A stretch of 64,000 nucleotides of DNA, taken from Agapetus fuscipes (taxonomy: Eukaryota; Arthropoda; Insecta; Trichoptera; Glossosomatidae). The DNA is taken from positions 19,224,342 to 19,288,341 of the forward strand of contig OX637335.1 in assembly GCA_951799405.1 (NCBI GenBank). Direction: 5' to 3'. Within the stretch, counting starts at the first letter, position 1. Each line of letters starts with the position of its first letter. Both the position numbers and the translations under genes were made by a program. Positions 50,326 through 61,964 of this stretch are shown here, piece after piece. The notes beneath the pieces were generated by a model, which saw nothing but the letters and a program-made list of their open reading frames with translations, searched no databases and was not told the DNA's origin.

Positions 50326-50612
50326 AATAATAAAATTAAGATGATTTCCTTGGTGAGAACTGTTCGTGTGTGAATCACACATAAAGAGTCCGCTGCGAGC
50401 TTGGTCGTCGCTATAGAAAGCGCTTAAGCGGACAGACACAAGACGGAGTTGGTGTAAAGCCGAATGAAACTTTTGTGACCAGTTTTATGATAAAGGCAGA
50501 TGATTCTATCAACCCGGGGTAGATTTTTGTACGTATTATTTTTTTGTACTCCACCTTAATTCTGAATACGAATCCAAAGCGCTTACCACTAGACTATGGA
50601 CCTGTCATTACA
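50326..50612 (-). repeat. SINE-A copy without 5S head
   Basis: Tail type 1 ('ttaagatgatttccttgg') on the left, 'gctcgcagcgg' region, body 'gtgaccagttttatg', tRNA-like head to 'agactatggacctgtc'. Diverged. Confidence 0.8.
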
Positions 50613-50679
50613 AAGAAAATTTCATATACTTGTCGTTATTTGAATAGTTTGAAAATGATCAACAATATCTATACCTATC

Positions 50680-50762
50680 TGTGCTTCGCTGGGATTCGAG
50701 CCCACAACCTTCCCATCCATGTACGAGTAAGAAGTGTTAACCACTAGACTACGGACCGGTCC
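50680..50762 (-). repeat. SINE-A tRNA-like head only
   Basis: 'gctgggattcgagcccaca' (B box on -) to 'tagactacggaccggtcc' (A box on -). Confidence 0.82.
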
Positions 50763-51247
50763 TAATTTTGATTGAATAGTTACTTTATAATTGAATAACT
50801 TTACTATTTTCTAGCCATTACTAGATCTAACGGAACGTTTACGGGAGCACATTAAGCGCCATGTCAATTTGTAGTTTTAGCACTAAGTACTAATCGATAA
50901 CTCCAATGGCCGCTCGCTGTGAGGAGGTACACCTATAGAGAGATTAGCATAACTAGAACGGACATGTCGGCAAAATATGTTGTATACATCGTTTCTTCGA
51001 TGCTGCTTGTTGCAGTACCTTCACGCACACCAGTGGAGGTTGGGATTTCTCAAAAAGGGAACCCAGTTAAAAAAAAGTCCTCATTTCATTTCATATATCC
51101 ACTCAAGTAATATATATATATAAGTACAGATTATTTGAGTTGTTTATCTGAAAGACGGTAATTTAGGATTTTGTTGACAAATTAGATAATGTATTCTTAT
51201 CAATAGGAGTTTTATAACTACCTAAAATATAGTAAAAGTGCCAGTTT
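50763..51247. other. Unique sequence
   Basis: A 63-codon + frame at 50,919 has no recognisable product; an AT dinucleotide run is at 51,108-51,122. Confidence 0.45.
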
Positions 51248-51367
51248 TTGTTTTTTGGTTTAAAAATAAACACCGAAACAGGAAATCATTTCTGACACTC
51301 TCGGTGGGATTCGAACCCGAGCTCTTGACATAGAATGCAAGCACTCTCACAACTGAGCTATTGATGA
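51248..51367 (-). repeat. SINE-B head and proximal body
   Basis: 'aacaggaaatcatttctgac', 'gtgggattcgaacccgagc' (well-kept B box), 'caactgagctattgatg'. Confidence 0.86.
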
Positions 51368-52610
51368 CGATATGTTAATAATTACAGTACAGCATTTTTT
51401 TATTTTTTTTTAAATTAAAACACCAGATGATTATATGAATGAAAAAAAACAAAATTACAAATCTAAGACTAGAACATCTTTTGGCTTCTTTAAAAAATTT
51501 AATAAAACATTGAAGCACAAAAATTAAATTTTCATTAACAGACGTTGAATAAAGGGTTTGTAGGAAAATAAATTATTATTACTATTGGTATTAAATTAGC
51601 GGCTTCTTAAAACATTATTAAAAAGGAACACTTTATTATTTTTTTAAATTGAAATACTAGTGTGGCTTACCTGGAGTGTAGGGATGAAATAAAAGAGTCC
51701 CTAGGGACCAACAAGTAGTCACTCACCCGTCTGACAAAAGTGGTGACTTGTTGTCAACTCCCTTCAATGAAACATCGAAATATCGAATACAAAAAGGCCA
51801 ATTAAAAAGCATGGAAAATAATGGAGGAGGGCTACCTTAAGAAATGGACTAGAAAAGCTGAGTAAGACGAAGAAAATAAGTTGTCTAATGGATATGGAGT
51901 CATTTGCCAGTGATGCTCGTGCAATCTCAGGTTTTGTACTTTGTGTGATGAACGACAGCAGGCCCGAGGCTCGGGCGCTAATGAACTGATCTTTAAGGTT
52001 TCGTTCGAGATGCACGTCACTTTTATCCATGACACAACTCAGCAGGCTGCGATGATTTTAGCACGCGAACTTATTTAACGCAAGAAACAAGCGATTAAAT
52101 AAATGGTTGAATCACTTTTACGATCTTGCGTATTTCATAATTATTGAACATATTTGCGGTAAAAAAATATATAATATTTCATAGTGGGTTATTTTTTGAG
52201 TGCTGTTTTTGTATAAATTTAAAGTAAAGAGCCTTTGTATGTAACCAAAATCATATTTTACTGTAAACCTTGTGAACGGTGTATGAAAAAAGTAGATAAA
52301 ATTTCAAATTAGCAAAAAACCAAGTATCAAAATTTATCAATACCATTATTAGTAATGTTTTGTATAAAAATATTAGAAAACACCATCGTCATTTTTAGAT
52401 TTAATATTATTTACTTAAATAAAAGCATATTTTTCTACACCACTGTCTTCTTCAATTGTGGTAAAATAAAAAAGTACTAAACAAATAGCTCAATAAAGTG
52501 TGTTCAAAAAAAATGTTTTAAGCTGGAAAATACACAAACATTAGTAATAGAAAAAGATTTCTATTAGACTTTTTAAAGTTTGTGTATTCACACAGTGAAA
52601 ATTCATTTTT
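51368..52610. other. Unique AT-rich sequence
   Basis: A - frame at 52,030-51,764 begins with ATG and is GC-richer at 51,900-52,070, but its C-terminal half is a low-complexity hydrophobic stretch and no domain is visible. Nothing else recognised. Confidence 0.4.
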
Positions 52611-52814
52611 ATAAATAATTATAAAAAATTATAAAAAACACAGAGTTTTATTTTCACAAATTGAGTATTTATTTCAACCTCAAGTACTTTCGACTTATTC
52701 ACGTCATTATCAAGAGGATACCGTGAATAAGTCGAAAGTAATTGAGGTTGAAATAAATACTCAATTTGTGAAAATAAAACTCTGTGTTTTTTATAATTTT
52801 TTATAATTATTTAT
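52611..52814. repeat. Long palindrome with D-type arms
   Basis: Arms 52,611-52,703 and 52,722-52,814 (93 bp each) are reverse complements with about one mismatch. The spacer is 18 bp. Each arm carries 'gtgaataagtcgaaagta', 'aaataaatactcaatttgtg' and 'aaactctgtgttttttata', a D-like tail read outward from the centre. Confidence 0.93.
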
Positions 52815-53039
52815 GAAAAAGATTTCTATCTTTCAAAATGTTTTCCTCTTTTTTCATTTACAATCTCAAGTAATTAGAGTCAACAGACGTGTAAAATCTC
52901 TCACAGGCGTGCGGTGCAAGATTTAAACGCAGTTCAGTGGATACTTGAGTACCTATTTTATATTATCTTGGCACATGACTGGCAGGTTAATGAAGGCGGC
53001 CCATTGATTGATACATTTTAAATTTTACATAATTGCCGA
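52815..53039. other. Unique sequence
   Basis: Nothing recognised. Confidence 0.5.
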
Positions 53040-53330
53040 ACTGTGGCCCAAGTATATGACTCCACGTCTCAACTCAACCATACAAAAAATATATTGAAAT
53101 AAAAACGCTCACTAGAAGTCCTAATTCAGTTTCAATACATCTTTTTGGTAAACGCTCAGTTGAAGTTAAATAATAAAAATTTTACGTTTGTGGTACTACT
53201 GGAGATTTTACCCAGCTGAAGTTTAAAACTTAACTTTACAATACCAAGAATACATGGAAATCAAAACGTTCACTGGAAGCGCTGTTTCAATTTTCATATA
53301 TTTATTGGTAATTTCAATGGCTGAGCAAGC
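53040..53330. repeat. Foldback G, two adjacent copies
   Basis: 'ggcccaagtatatgactcc', 'aaaacgctcactagaagtc', 'tttggtaaacgctcagttg', then 'aaaacgttcactggaagcgc'. Confidence 0.7.
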
Positions 53331-54030
53331 GTGAAACTTTATACTTGAAGACTTAAAGGAGATGTAGAGGCAGAGACGATAGGTGGCCTTAACGTCTGAA
53401 ATGCCTCTGAATTTACTGTTCGACATGTCTCTTGTAAAAACATGATTGCGTTTTGAAGGCTGTCAAAACCTGTGCGGTTACTGTATGGATTTCCGCGCGC
53501 TAATTTTACTTTTGCCCAGAATTGAAAGTACTTTTTCACATGCCTGTATGAAAATACTTGTGTTGTATATTGAAATAAACGGGTTCATATTGTTGCGAAT
53601 ATGTAGTTGTGTTATTGTTATAATAAGTCCCTCTAGAAGTGAGAAGGCGCTTAGGTAGGTACCTATATAATTTGTGTTTGATAATAATTTGTAATTATTT
53701 GAGATTGGTTGGATTGAATTTAGTGGTAACATCTTGCAAGTAGCGATTCTCCATGTTTCGAAAATGATCTTTATTTTTAGTGTAATATTTTAAGGACCGA
53801 CATTTCATGTAGTTGGAGAAATATCTCAGCCGTCGAACTATTCTGTGCAAATGTAGCTTTGAACCGAAAGTGATAAAATAAATATTCCGCAGTTTTATTT
53901 ATTATGATATTTTTGATCTGTAAAACTGTTTATATTCTTTTATCGATATTTATTTAATGTTAACAACGTATGTAGAACTTCCGTGGCTTATGCTCGCACT
54001 TTTATGTGCATCCCATATTTATTACACTTG
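53331..54030. other. Unique sequence
   Basis: 53,440-53,560 is a little GC-richer with short frames on both strands; no product recognised. Confidence 0.45.
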
Positions 54031-54292
54031 ATATTCCTTGACTTATAGGTTGGTATGAGGCTGACCACCCATACTGTAAAAAATGGTTCACTGTGCCAAT
54101 GTCACCCCTGTTTCAGGGAACGTCGGCAAAAGTTGTGGGGCTTATGTTCATTTGAGGTTTGGATTTTATTTGTAAGTACACATTCAGCATTTGTAAGCGC
54201 GAACTACACTTGTTGGTTTGTGGGCATACATCTGAGAGCTTTAAATGAATATATCCTTGCAACTAAGATTATAGATTATTATTATAGATATC
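54031..54292 (+). repeat. Family C, full length
   Basis: 'ccttgacttataggttgg' to 'gattatagattattattat'. Closest relative of 38,382-38,634. Confidence 0.94.
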
Positions 54293-54699
54293 TCAGGAAC
54301 TATGAGTCAGAGGACTCCAATATTTTTACCACTTATAGAAAAACTAAATTATAATAATTTCTGCATCATTAAATCAAAAACGCAAAAAAGTGGACTTCCG
54401 TTGTTTATGCTTTAAGGTAGAAATACAAATTTTGATTGACTTAGTTAATTTATAAGAAACTCATTGAAATGTATTTTTATTGAAGAAAATATTTTGCATT
54501 GTTCTCAGTGCACTTTTCTCACTTGCGGTGAAACCATATATCACGGAATATAAAGGTGAAACCTTGATATAGGCAAATAATTGTTGCAGTAATTAGTAAA
54601 TTATCTCACCAACTTTATGATATCTTATCAGCACAGAATCTCACCTGAAACAAAAAATAAGATATAGGTATTAATCAATATAAAATTAATAGGAGTTTT
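54293..54699. other. Unique AT-rich sequence
   Basis: Nothing recognised. Confidence 0.5.
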
Positions 54700-54828
54700 A
54701 GGCTAACACGGCCGGCTGATGATGCTGGAGTGGTCTGTGGGAGCTGGAGCTTCTGGACGTTTTGCCCATGTCTATAATGGGTTTCTTTAGCGTGAAAGTG
54801 AAATTATGAAGATGATCGTGATGAAACT
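54700..54828 (-). repeat. Family E repeat
   Basis: 'ggctgatgatgctgg', 'gagcttctggacgttttgcc', 'ctttagcgtgaaagtgaaat', the reverse of 42,044-42,200. Confidence 0.82.
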
Positions 54829-54834
54829 ATGATC

Positions 54835-54892
54835 GCTGTCCCATAGAGTCTATGGGACAGCCCATATGTTCTATGGCATAGACCATAGAACA
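54835..54892. repeat. Two adjacent small hairpins
   Basis: 54,835-54,861: 12-bp arms 'gctgtcccatag' around a 3-nt loop. 54,867-54,892: 10-bp arms 'tgttctatgg' around 6 nt. Both stems contain 'ctatg'. Confidence 0.9.
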
Positions 54893-55165
54893 GATGCCGG
54901 AAAGCAACTCTTTAGCAAAATAAAAGGATTTTGACCGTTAATAATAGAGAAAAAACGATGGCGTATTAAAGGCTCAAAGATAAAAATGGCCTTATACCCG
55001 TACAATATGCTTGGACATAAAATATTGGTCGATAACTTAGTAAATACGATTCTTGCGTTTATTTTAAGAGGGGTAAGGTTCAATCCTCATCAAGACAAGG
55101 GTTTCAGAAATGCTTCCCGTTTCGGTTCTACTTTCAAATCCAGAATCAAAATACAGCCGATCATA

Positions 55166-55222
55166 TGAAATCACCTCTGATGGACATAAAGCAAACAAGC
55201 ACTAAGGGGACGATCTCTTTTC
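55166..55222 (-). repeat. Family F terminus
   Basis: 'aaatcacctctgatggac', 'aaacaagcactaaggggacg'. Confidence 0.78.
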
Positions 55223-56719
55223 GCCGCATCCTTCTATCTAAAATAGACTATTCCAGCCATCTCCTTTCTTCTTTCATTGGATAACACTACAATGTTTAAC
55301 AAATTTATTATTCAATTACTTTTAATTTATGTTTGAGCTTTTAAATACCCGTAACTGCGCTCGGGGCGAGCATTGGTTGGCCCACGCTCTTCTGATCGGC
55401 GTCCACATTAGACAGGCATGAAAACATGAAGGCTATATCATCATACCGAATGATATACGAATACATTGACTGGTGATTTGTTACTTCATTAATGCATCGA
55501 TTGGAAAGCTCGTCGTTATTTTTGTGTATAAACCTTCGTATTTTTCTGGTTGACCCTAAAACGCTCAAGCATCTTGTGTGCACCAAATTGTGGCATTTAA
55601 TAAAATCGTGTACAAACATTGTTTTCTACCACAATTTACATACACAAACAAGAAAACATGTGCTCAGATAAAGACAGGTTAAGAAAGCAACAGCAATAGC
55701 TGTCAAAATGACATTGGAGTCTAGTGTTTCCATTTTATTAAAAAGATCAATGGTAACACACGAAAAAATATAAATTTATACATATTTTAGTAAAACTCCA
55801 TAAATTCCATAAAAACTTGACGCGATAGACAAAAACAAATAACATATCTGAAATCAGCGTAAAATTTCCTATAAGATTTGGCTACTTTTGTTAAAGGGAC
55901 AAAAAATGTGTTGACCAGTGTTATCCTCCAGTTTTAAGAGTTATCCAGTGTTTTTTTCTATCATCTAATTTTCATTTTTTGTCGTGTTAGCAACAAAAAG
56001 AAGTGTTTAAAAAAAACTTTCTAGTTGGTTTATTTAAAGATTAAATACAAATTGAAAGTCCAAATGACTTATTGTTAAGATCTGTTTGTGGTGGCACAAC
56101 CTTTATGCCTATCAAAATATTCGATTCGGTAAGAAATTGAAACAATATTGAAATCTCGTAATGATAACTGTTAGTTCAGAGAGTTTTCAAGTATAATTTA
56201 ATTGTTTTTCTTGCAAATAGGTACTATAGATTATCATTTATTTCAACCAAAAAATAATAAAATTCTATTATTTTTATACGATTTTCAACAATTTGTCCTT
56301 CCATTAAAAAAACGGGGAAATTATGGTGCCGCTTGTTTTATAAGCCCGGTATAGATTCGTAAAGATCTGGAAAGACTAATTTTTGTGTTCACGATTGTAC
56401 AACGCCTGAATATCGTAGAGTTAAATGCAACATTATAAACATCGCCCGTTAAAAATTTGCGTTTGCGAATTCATTTTGTTTGCATTTCGCGCTCATTAAT
56501 ATGGAAATAAAAAACAAGCCCGTTTTCACTAACAAAGCGATTTGGGTTAATTACAATAATGGATTGCCGTTGTGTACAAACTCATTTTTACATTTTAAAT
56601 TAATATTATGATGGCTCCATTAATTGCGGACAATTGCGTAAAATTACAATAAATAACAAATAATTATTTATTATTGTAAATAAATGACAAATTCTTCTGA
56701 AAAAAGAAATCACTTTACC
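55223..56719. other. Unique DNA with two conserved-looking blocks
   Basis: 55,340-55,620 is base-balanced ('actgcgctcggggcgagc', 'aatgcatcgattgg') with an open - frame but no recognisable product. 56,420-56,650 is dense in homeodomain and Sox words (GGGTTAATTACAATAATGG, CATTAATTGCGG, ACAATTGCG). Both could be conserved non-coding elements. Confidence 0.42.
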
Positions 56720-56857
56720 AATTCATGCAGAGTTTATAATTCATTTGAGATTTGGATTTTTATAACAAGTGCAAACTCACACGTTTCTGCTTATGGCCGG
56801 GCATTTATGAAGAATCTTAAATGTAATATACCTCTGCAAGTAAGATTATGGATTATA
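56720..56857 (+). repeat. Family C 3' half
   Basis: 'ttcatttgagatttgg' to 'taagattatggattatag'. Confidence 0.8.
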
Positions 56858-57129
56858 GAATGATTTTTTTCTGTAAAAATTGGTTCACTTACTCGTGATC
56901 TAGCAACAAGGAGTGCCACCCGAGGTATGCTATTAGCTTCAGTAACATCGAACCATTTACTTTTAGAGTCATGGGCACGCCTCTGACCTAGAGGTTCTTG
57001 TTTTGTCGTGCCGTTGCTTTAAATTCACGGGAAGGCCCTCCGCCACTTGAGAAAATATGTAGCTTTGTATGAGCATCCATGTGCTGTGGGTTCTTCTGAC
57101 ACATACATACAGGACGGGTACGAGGAGGG

Positions 57130-57330
57130 TTTGAGTATACGGTTCATTTTGCCAATGTCACCTCTGTTTCAGGAAAGAGCAGCAACAGTAGCAGAGCTAA
57201 TGTTCATTTGAGAATCGGATTGTTATTTTGTAAGTACATAATCATGCAGAATGTGCTGCAAACTACACGTGTGTATGCAATTAATATGAATTCGAAACGT
57301 CAAGTAAACTGGGCAACTAAGATTAAGAAA
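57130..57330 (+). repeat. Family C copy
   Basis: 'gttcattttgccaatgtcac' to 'ggcaactaagattaag'. Confidence 0.82.
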
Positions 57331-57795
57331 TGAAAAAATAAAAAATTATAAAAAAAACAAGTTTTTTTCCTTTTTATTAAATTTAGTAACAGCGCTTATT
57401 CAGCCTTTATGTGAACCATGTATAATGCTCGTAACTGTTTTTTTTATTATGTTTGTTAGAATTTAAGTCAAATGAAATTTTTTGTTGTTAATTTGAATAC
57501 TAAGAAATCGCTTAAAATTTTTGTATCGCAGCCTGAGGCGAAATTCATTACATTCAACCTACGCTGAAATGTTGAACCGGGAAAGCAAAACATGATATTT
57601 AATCTGTCTCACTAATCCACTAGGCTAGCTTATTTATTAAAAAAATACGATGCTTGAATTTTAATAATTTGTTACATCTATCTTATAGATGGTGCTTCAT
57701 AAACACTTACGCTAACATATAAATATTATGGAACTTTTGATTATTTCTTCAGATTTAAAAATCTTTGATCCACCTCTAGGACAAGTGAAAGATTC
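57331..57795. other. AT-rich unique sequence
   Basis: Nothing recognised. Confidence 0.5.
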
Positions 57796-57965
57796 CACGA
57801 CAAATCGGTAAAAGACAACTCGTCAAACGACAGTTCGGCCATTGACAAATCGGTCACACGACACTTCGTCCACACGACTTTTCGGCCAACGACATTTCAG
57901 CCAAAGACAAATCGGTCAATGGCCAAACTGTCGTTGGACGAGTTGCCTTTTACCGATATGTCGTG
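57796..57965. mobile_element. Family L foldback made of 16-bp iterations
   Basis: About ten units of the form 'gacaaatcggtcaNNc'. The left arm 'cacgacaaatcggtaaaag' pairs with the right end 'ttttaccgatatgtcgtg', and 'acgacagttcggccattgac' with 'gtcaatggccaaactgtcg'. No coding capacity. Confidence 0.88.
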
Positions 57966-58032
57966 ACACGCAAGTAAAATGCAATATTTTGTGTATCTTG
58001 AAAAATAAAAACAAAACTAATGAATGTAATTT

Positions 58033-58322
58033 CCGGTCGATAGCTCGGTTGGTAGGGTGCTTGCAATCTATGCCAAGAGCTCGGGTTTAAATCCCACTGA
58101 GGATGTCAGATGGGATTTCCCGTTTTAGTGTTTATATCCAGCCCAAAATAAAATACCAGCAATTTTTTTCAGCTTTCACAAGAATTGAGTACCAGATCCT
58201 TCGTGTACTTGAAAACCCCTATTTTAATTGAAGTGGTTGGCATGAGGCTGGCCCCCTCACCTATAAATAAATGGTTCACTCGCCACATGCAACCCCTTCA
58301 GGGAGAGCGCGGCAAGAAGTTA
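58033..58322 (+). mobile_element. SINE-B, full length
   Basis: 'ccggtcgatagctcggttgg' (A box), 'cgggtttaaatccc' (B box), 'gatttcccgttttagtg', 'ggttggcatgaggctggccc', 'gagagcgcggcaagaagtta'. Best tail in the family. Confidence 0.93.
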
Positions 58323-59078
58323 ACTTAAAACAAAAAATACCCGATTTGTTGACAGCTGATTGTCATATTTACCTCTACTATTTATTAAAAATGATGTTTA
58401 AAGAAGCTGCGCTTGCAGTTTTCCGAAACCGGTCGTACATTAATAAATTGTACTCGCCCCGTAACCATATACAAATTGTGTTTGATTTTTAATTTAATTG
58501 TTTTAAAAATGAAAGGTTACTAAGTGAATGCCTCATCAATTAAAATATTCTCGGTTTTAATTTCAAGAAAGTTTGTAGAACACTCTTTAATGAACAGTTA
58601 AAAAAAAACACACTCATTAAGCAAAGGATTAACTGTGCTATTTACTCCTGGTGGTTTGCAAATCCAGTTCTCATCCACCGCCTAAAGTGTATTCTAAAAA
58701 TAAAATAAAACATAATCCAAAAAAAATATTTTGGGAATAACACTGCTAGGGTTCAATGGTGCTTATAGCATATTTTATTTGGAATCGAATATTCACAAAA
58801 AAATCTTTGTTTATTCTCCGTCAACATTGGTAATATCACAAACAAATTTCGGAATACAGGTATTAAACTAATAAAAAACCTGATGAGTTCATTTCAGTGT
58901 AAACATGAAGTAGTTACCCAATACCGGTTTGCTTATAAATGACAAATAAAGAGTGTGCGTTTCTCAATCACACACTTAAGTGTTGACTCATTTTAAACAA
59001 AGCAGTGTTATTCAGAGTCATTCGAACACTAAGCTCTTACTAACCTTAGTAACTTACTTACATTCAAACCTCTTTATA
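58323..59078. other. AT-rich unique sequence
   Basis: Nothing recognised. Confidence 0.5.
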
Positions 59079-59321
59079 ATCAAAGTTGCAAAGATATTAT
59101 AACATAAAAAATACATAATATTCACAAGCAAACACGTGTAATTGCGTGCTTACATTTGCTGAATGTTTACTCACAAAAAAAATACCCGAAACTCAAATGA
59201 GCATAGGTACACCCTACAACTCTCGCCAACTTAGCTTGAAACAGAAGTGTCATTGTCATTTGAATATTTTTTTACGACATGGGTGGCCAGCATCATATAT
59301 TTTCATATAAGTCAAGGAACT
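59079..59321 (-). repeat. Family C, full length but diverged
   Basis: 'caaagttgcaaagatatt' to 'tcatataagtcaaggaac'. Confidence 0.82.
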
Positions 59322-59337
59322 TTTATTTAATTAAATT

Positions 59338-59565
59338 ATAATCTTTGATCTTAATTGCAAAGTTATAATAAAATTTAAGATTCACATCAACTTCATGCCG
59401 ACAAGTAGACACATTTACAAGTAAAAGTAACGCACGTGTACTTACGAGTTAAACTCCAAATCTCAAAAGATCATAATGCCCTGCAACTGTTGCCAACCTT
59501 CCATGAAACAGGGGTTGTCAAATTGAATATTTGTTGCAGTATTTGTGGTCACAATCAAGCCAACT
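59338..59565 (-). repeat. Family C, second diverged copy in tandem
   Basis: 'gatcttaattgcaaag', 'cctgcaactgttgccaacc', 'catgaaacaggggttgtc'. Confidence 0.8.
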
Positions 59566-59611
59566 GAAATGAAACTATTCACTGTTATAAATGATATTCA
59601 GATTTTCTGTG

Positions 59612-59760
59612 TGTTTTCAGTGGGTAGAATGCTTGAATTCCATGCCAAGCGCAAGGGTTCGATCCCCAGGTATCAGAAATGATTTCCTGTTTCTGTGTTT
59701 ATTCCAAACCCAAAATAAATAACGGCATGGTTTACTCAGCCTAAAAAAACGCGTACAAAG
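59612..59760 (+). repeat. SINE-B head and proximal body
   Basis: 'agtgggtagaatgcttgaat', B box 'agggttcgatcccc', 'atttcctgtttctgtg'. Confidence 0.83.
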
Positions 59761-59937
59761 TTCCTTTATATATGCAGTTTAGTTAAGTGTACCTTTTTAG
59801 GTACACAAATTATAAAACTCAGTTTGCCCTCTCTGAATAAGAGTACCAAGACTCATTTTTCTTACCGCAAATGAAGAAGTTTACAATCAAGGAATAATAA
59901 AAGTCGCACCTGAATGACATGTAAACCTAAGGGCCAC

Positions 59938-60112
59938 CTATAGCGAGGTTTATCTTTAAGTATAAACTTCACATTCAAACACAACAATAGTATTTCACCA
60001 AATATCTTCTAAAACTTAAACGCTCTCAAGAAACGCTGTTTTAGATTCTATACATATTTTGGTGAAAAGCCTTGGTTTAGTTTGAACGCAAAGGTTGGGG
60101 CTTAGCGCGATA
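59938..60112. repeat. Foldback G copy
   Basis: 'aagtataaacttcac', 'cttaaacgctctcaagaaac', 'ttttggtgaaaagcc', 'gtttgaacgcaaagg'. Confidence 0.7.
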
Positions 60113-60163
60113 TGTGGTCCACACTTGATCCAATACTGAATAATAATTCAATAATGACTACAC

Positions 60164-60745
60164 GTCACCTAAGTGCTTGTTTGTCATATCTCTAACCGAG
60201 ATAATTTCACGTGAGCAATGTGCGTATGTGTCCTGGACCAATGTGTCTTGTGAATGATGGAAATTGGCTTTGAAAATATTAAAAACAACTCTCATATTAT
60301 CACGTTTTATGTTTTTTTCTTAGCTCTTATTATAAAGAATGTGATTCTTAAGTCTATTTAATTTGAAGGTCATCTTTGAATCAATGCAACGCAACTGAGC
60401 TTCACATATAGTGTAACTCTTTGCCCCATTCTCCCCAAATGGGTCGCATGTGGTGAGTGAACCTATTTATATTTACAGCTAAAGGGGCCGGTCTTACACC
60501 AACCACTTTTTTAATGTTGAGGTTTCCCAGCTCCAGCTCCAGCTCCCTGCTCCAGAGGGCTGGTTCTCATTTATTGTGAAGGCTGATTAAACATTGCCGG
60601 TATTTTATTTTGGATTTGAAATAAGCGCCAAAACATTTCTGACACCCTCAATGGAATTTGAACCCGGACTCTCTACCATCTGAGCTATCAACCGATCTTA
60701 GAATCGAATGGTCGATAAGCCAAATAAACATTGGAGGGACGTACA
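60164..60745 (+). mobile_element. Family F MITE interrupted by SINE-B
   Basis: The F left part ends at 'tctttgaatcaa' (60,384). The right part resumes 'gaatcgaatggtcgataagc' (60,701) and ends 'aacattggagggacg'. Ends are inverted. Confidence 0.88.
60385..60700 (-). mobile_element. SINE-B inserted in F
   Basis: Tail 'gcaactgagcttcacatat' to the tRNA-like head 'gagctatcaaccgat'. The head has a deletion between the boxes. Flanked by 'gaatcaa'/'gaatcga' (one mismatch). 'cagctc' is repeated near 60,530 ('cagctccagctccagctcc'). Confidence 0.9.
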
Positions 60746-61458
60746 GGCACAGCCCACTCATGAAACATAATCGTACTATACAAATTCTTACATTGTAGGA
60801 CAATGAGTGAGGCTTTTTGTTGAATACCATCTGTGTGCATACAAATTTCTTCGCAGCTTACACCTACAATGTGATTTGAAAGGAAATATAACGTCTTGAT
60901 ACGATTTTTTGTTGTTAAAATTGTTATCAATTGTAAATAATGTAATCAGAATATTTGAAAGTGTATAATGAAATTCCAGTGCTATTCACAAAATATTTGA
61001 TCCATAACATCGATTCTGTAATGGATAATTCACTGTAGGCTGCCTGCGGATGAGCCATAGCTGTACTGTTTGACAATAACCCCAGTATTCAAATAGAGTT
61101 TTTTGTTTAAAAGACTCCCAAAAAAAAATCATACTTGCGAGTTTAGTTATCTCAAAAATCATGTTATGTACATCGTTTCTCATATTTAAGTGACAAAATG
61201 TCCAGTTACCCATTTTATTCATGTTAATACATTTTTTTCTGGTCAAATTCATTTAATTAATGATGGTACACCAACTTGAATTGATTAATACTTAAGACTC
61301 CATTGTTCTACCTTTTACAAAAAGTGTACGCGCGCAAACAAAAAATTGACATCTGTCTCCCTCGCACCCGCTTACTTTCAATGCATCCGTCCCTTTTTCT
61401 CGTGACGTCAAAATATCAAAATAACACTACAGTTTTCAACTCGTTATATCAATACCTA
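60746..61458. other. Unique AT-rich sequence
   Basis: Nothing recognised. Confidence 0.5.
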
Positions 61459-61711
61459 TAACCTTTAGGTTAAACTGAATAAAAGACAAATTAACCTAAT
61501 ATGGGTTTCTGAGATAAGTTCATCTTTTTTTTCCTATTTTTGTAAGAGAGAAAACAATACAGAAGTATGAAAATCCTGTAGTTTAGAAGGCTGCCATGAG
61601 CACTTTCTTATAAATAGTTCACTAACTATTAGAAGTTACACCTAATACAATGTTTTATTAACGATTTCTCAAATCAGTAAATCAGCACTTATTCAGTTTA
61701 ACCTATAAGGT
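61459..61711. repeat. Possible foldback element
   Basis: Inverted ends 'taggttaaactgaataaa' and 'tattcagtttaaccta' about 210 bp apart; no coding content. No second copy is clear. Confidence 0.5.
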
Positions 61712-61964
61712 GTCGATATCTTCTTTCTTTCTTTTACAATATTTTTCTACCTACATTGTTCACTTTTTAGCCAAATCAATTTTGTTTCCTCTTCAAAAAT
61801 AGTAGAACAGCTTGGATTGATTTAGACATAAGAATCTAGCTCGCACGTTTAAATTAAGCACGTTGAAAGATATAGTGACAATTTAAATTCAAGCCTAGTT
61901 TTGTCAATTACTTGAGAGAGTGCAACGCTGAGAGCTCAGATAAAATCACTAAAAATACCAGAAT
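61712..61964. other. Unique AT-rich sequence
   Basis: Nothing recognised. Confidence 0.5.

Noticed and set aside
51764..52030. Possible 88-codon gene on the - strand
   Set aside because: Starts with ATG in a GC-richer patch, but the second half is a low-complexity hydrophobic run over AT-rich DNA and no splice sites or domain are visible.
55341..55619. Possible 92-codon gene on the - strand
   Set aside because: Open frame without recognisable domain; the composition fits a conserved non-coding block as well as coding sequence.
57796..57965. CRISPR-like array
   Set aside because: The 16-bp units are contiguous with no unique spacers, the two halves are inverse complements, and the context is eukaryotic.
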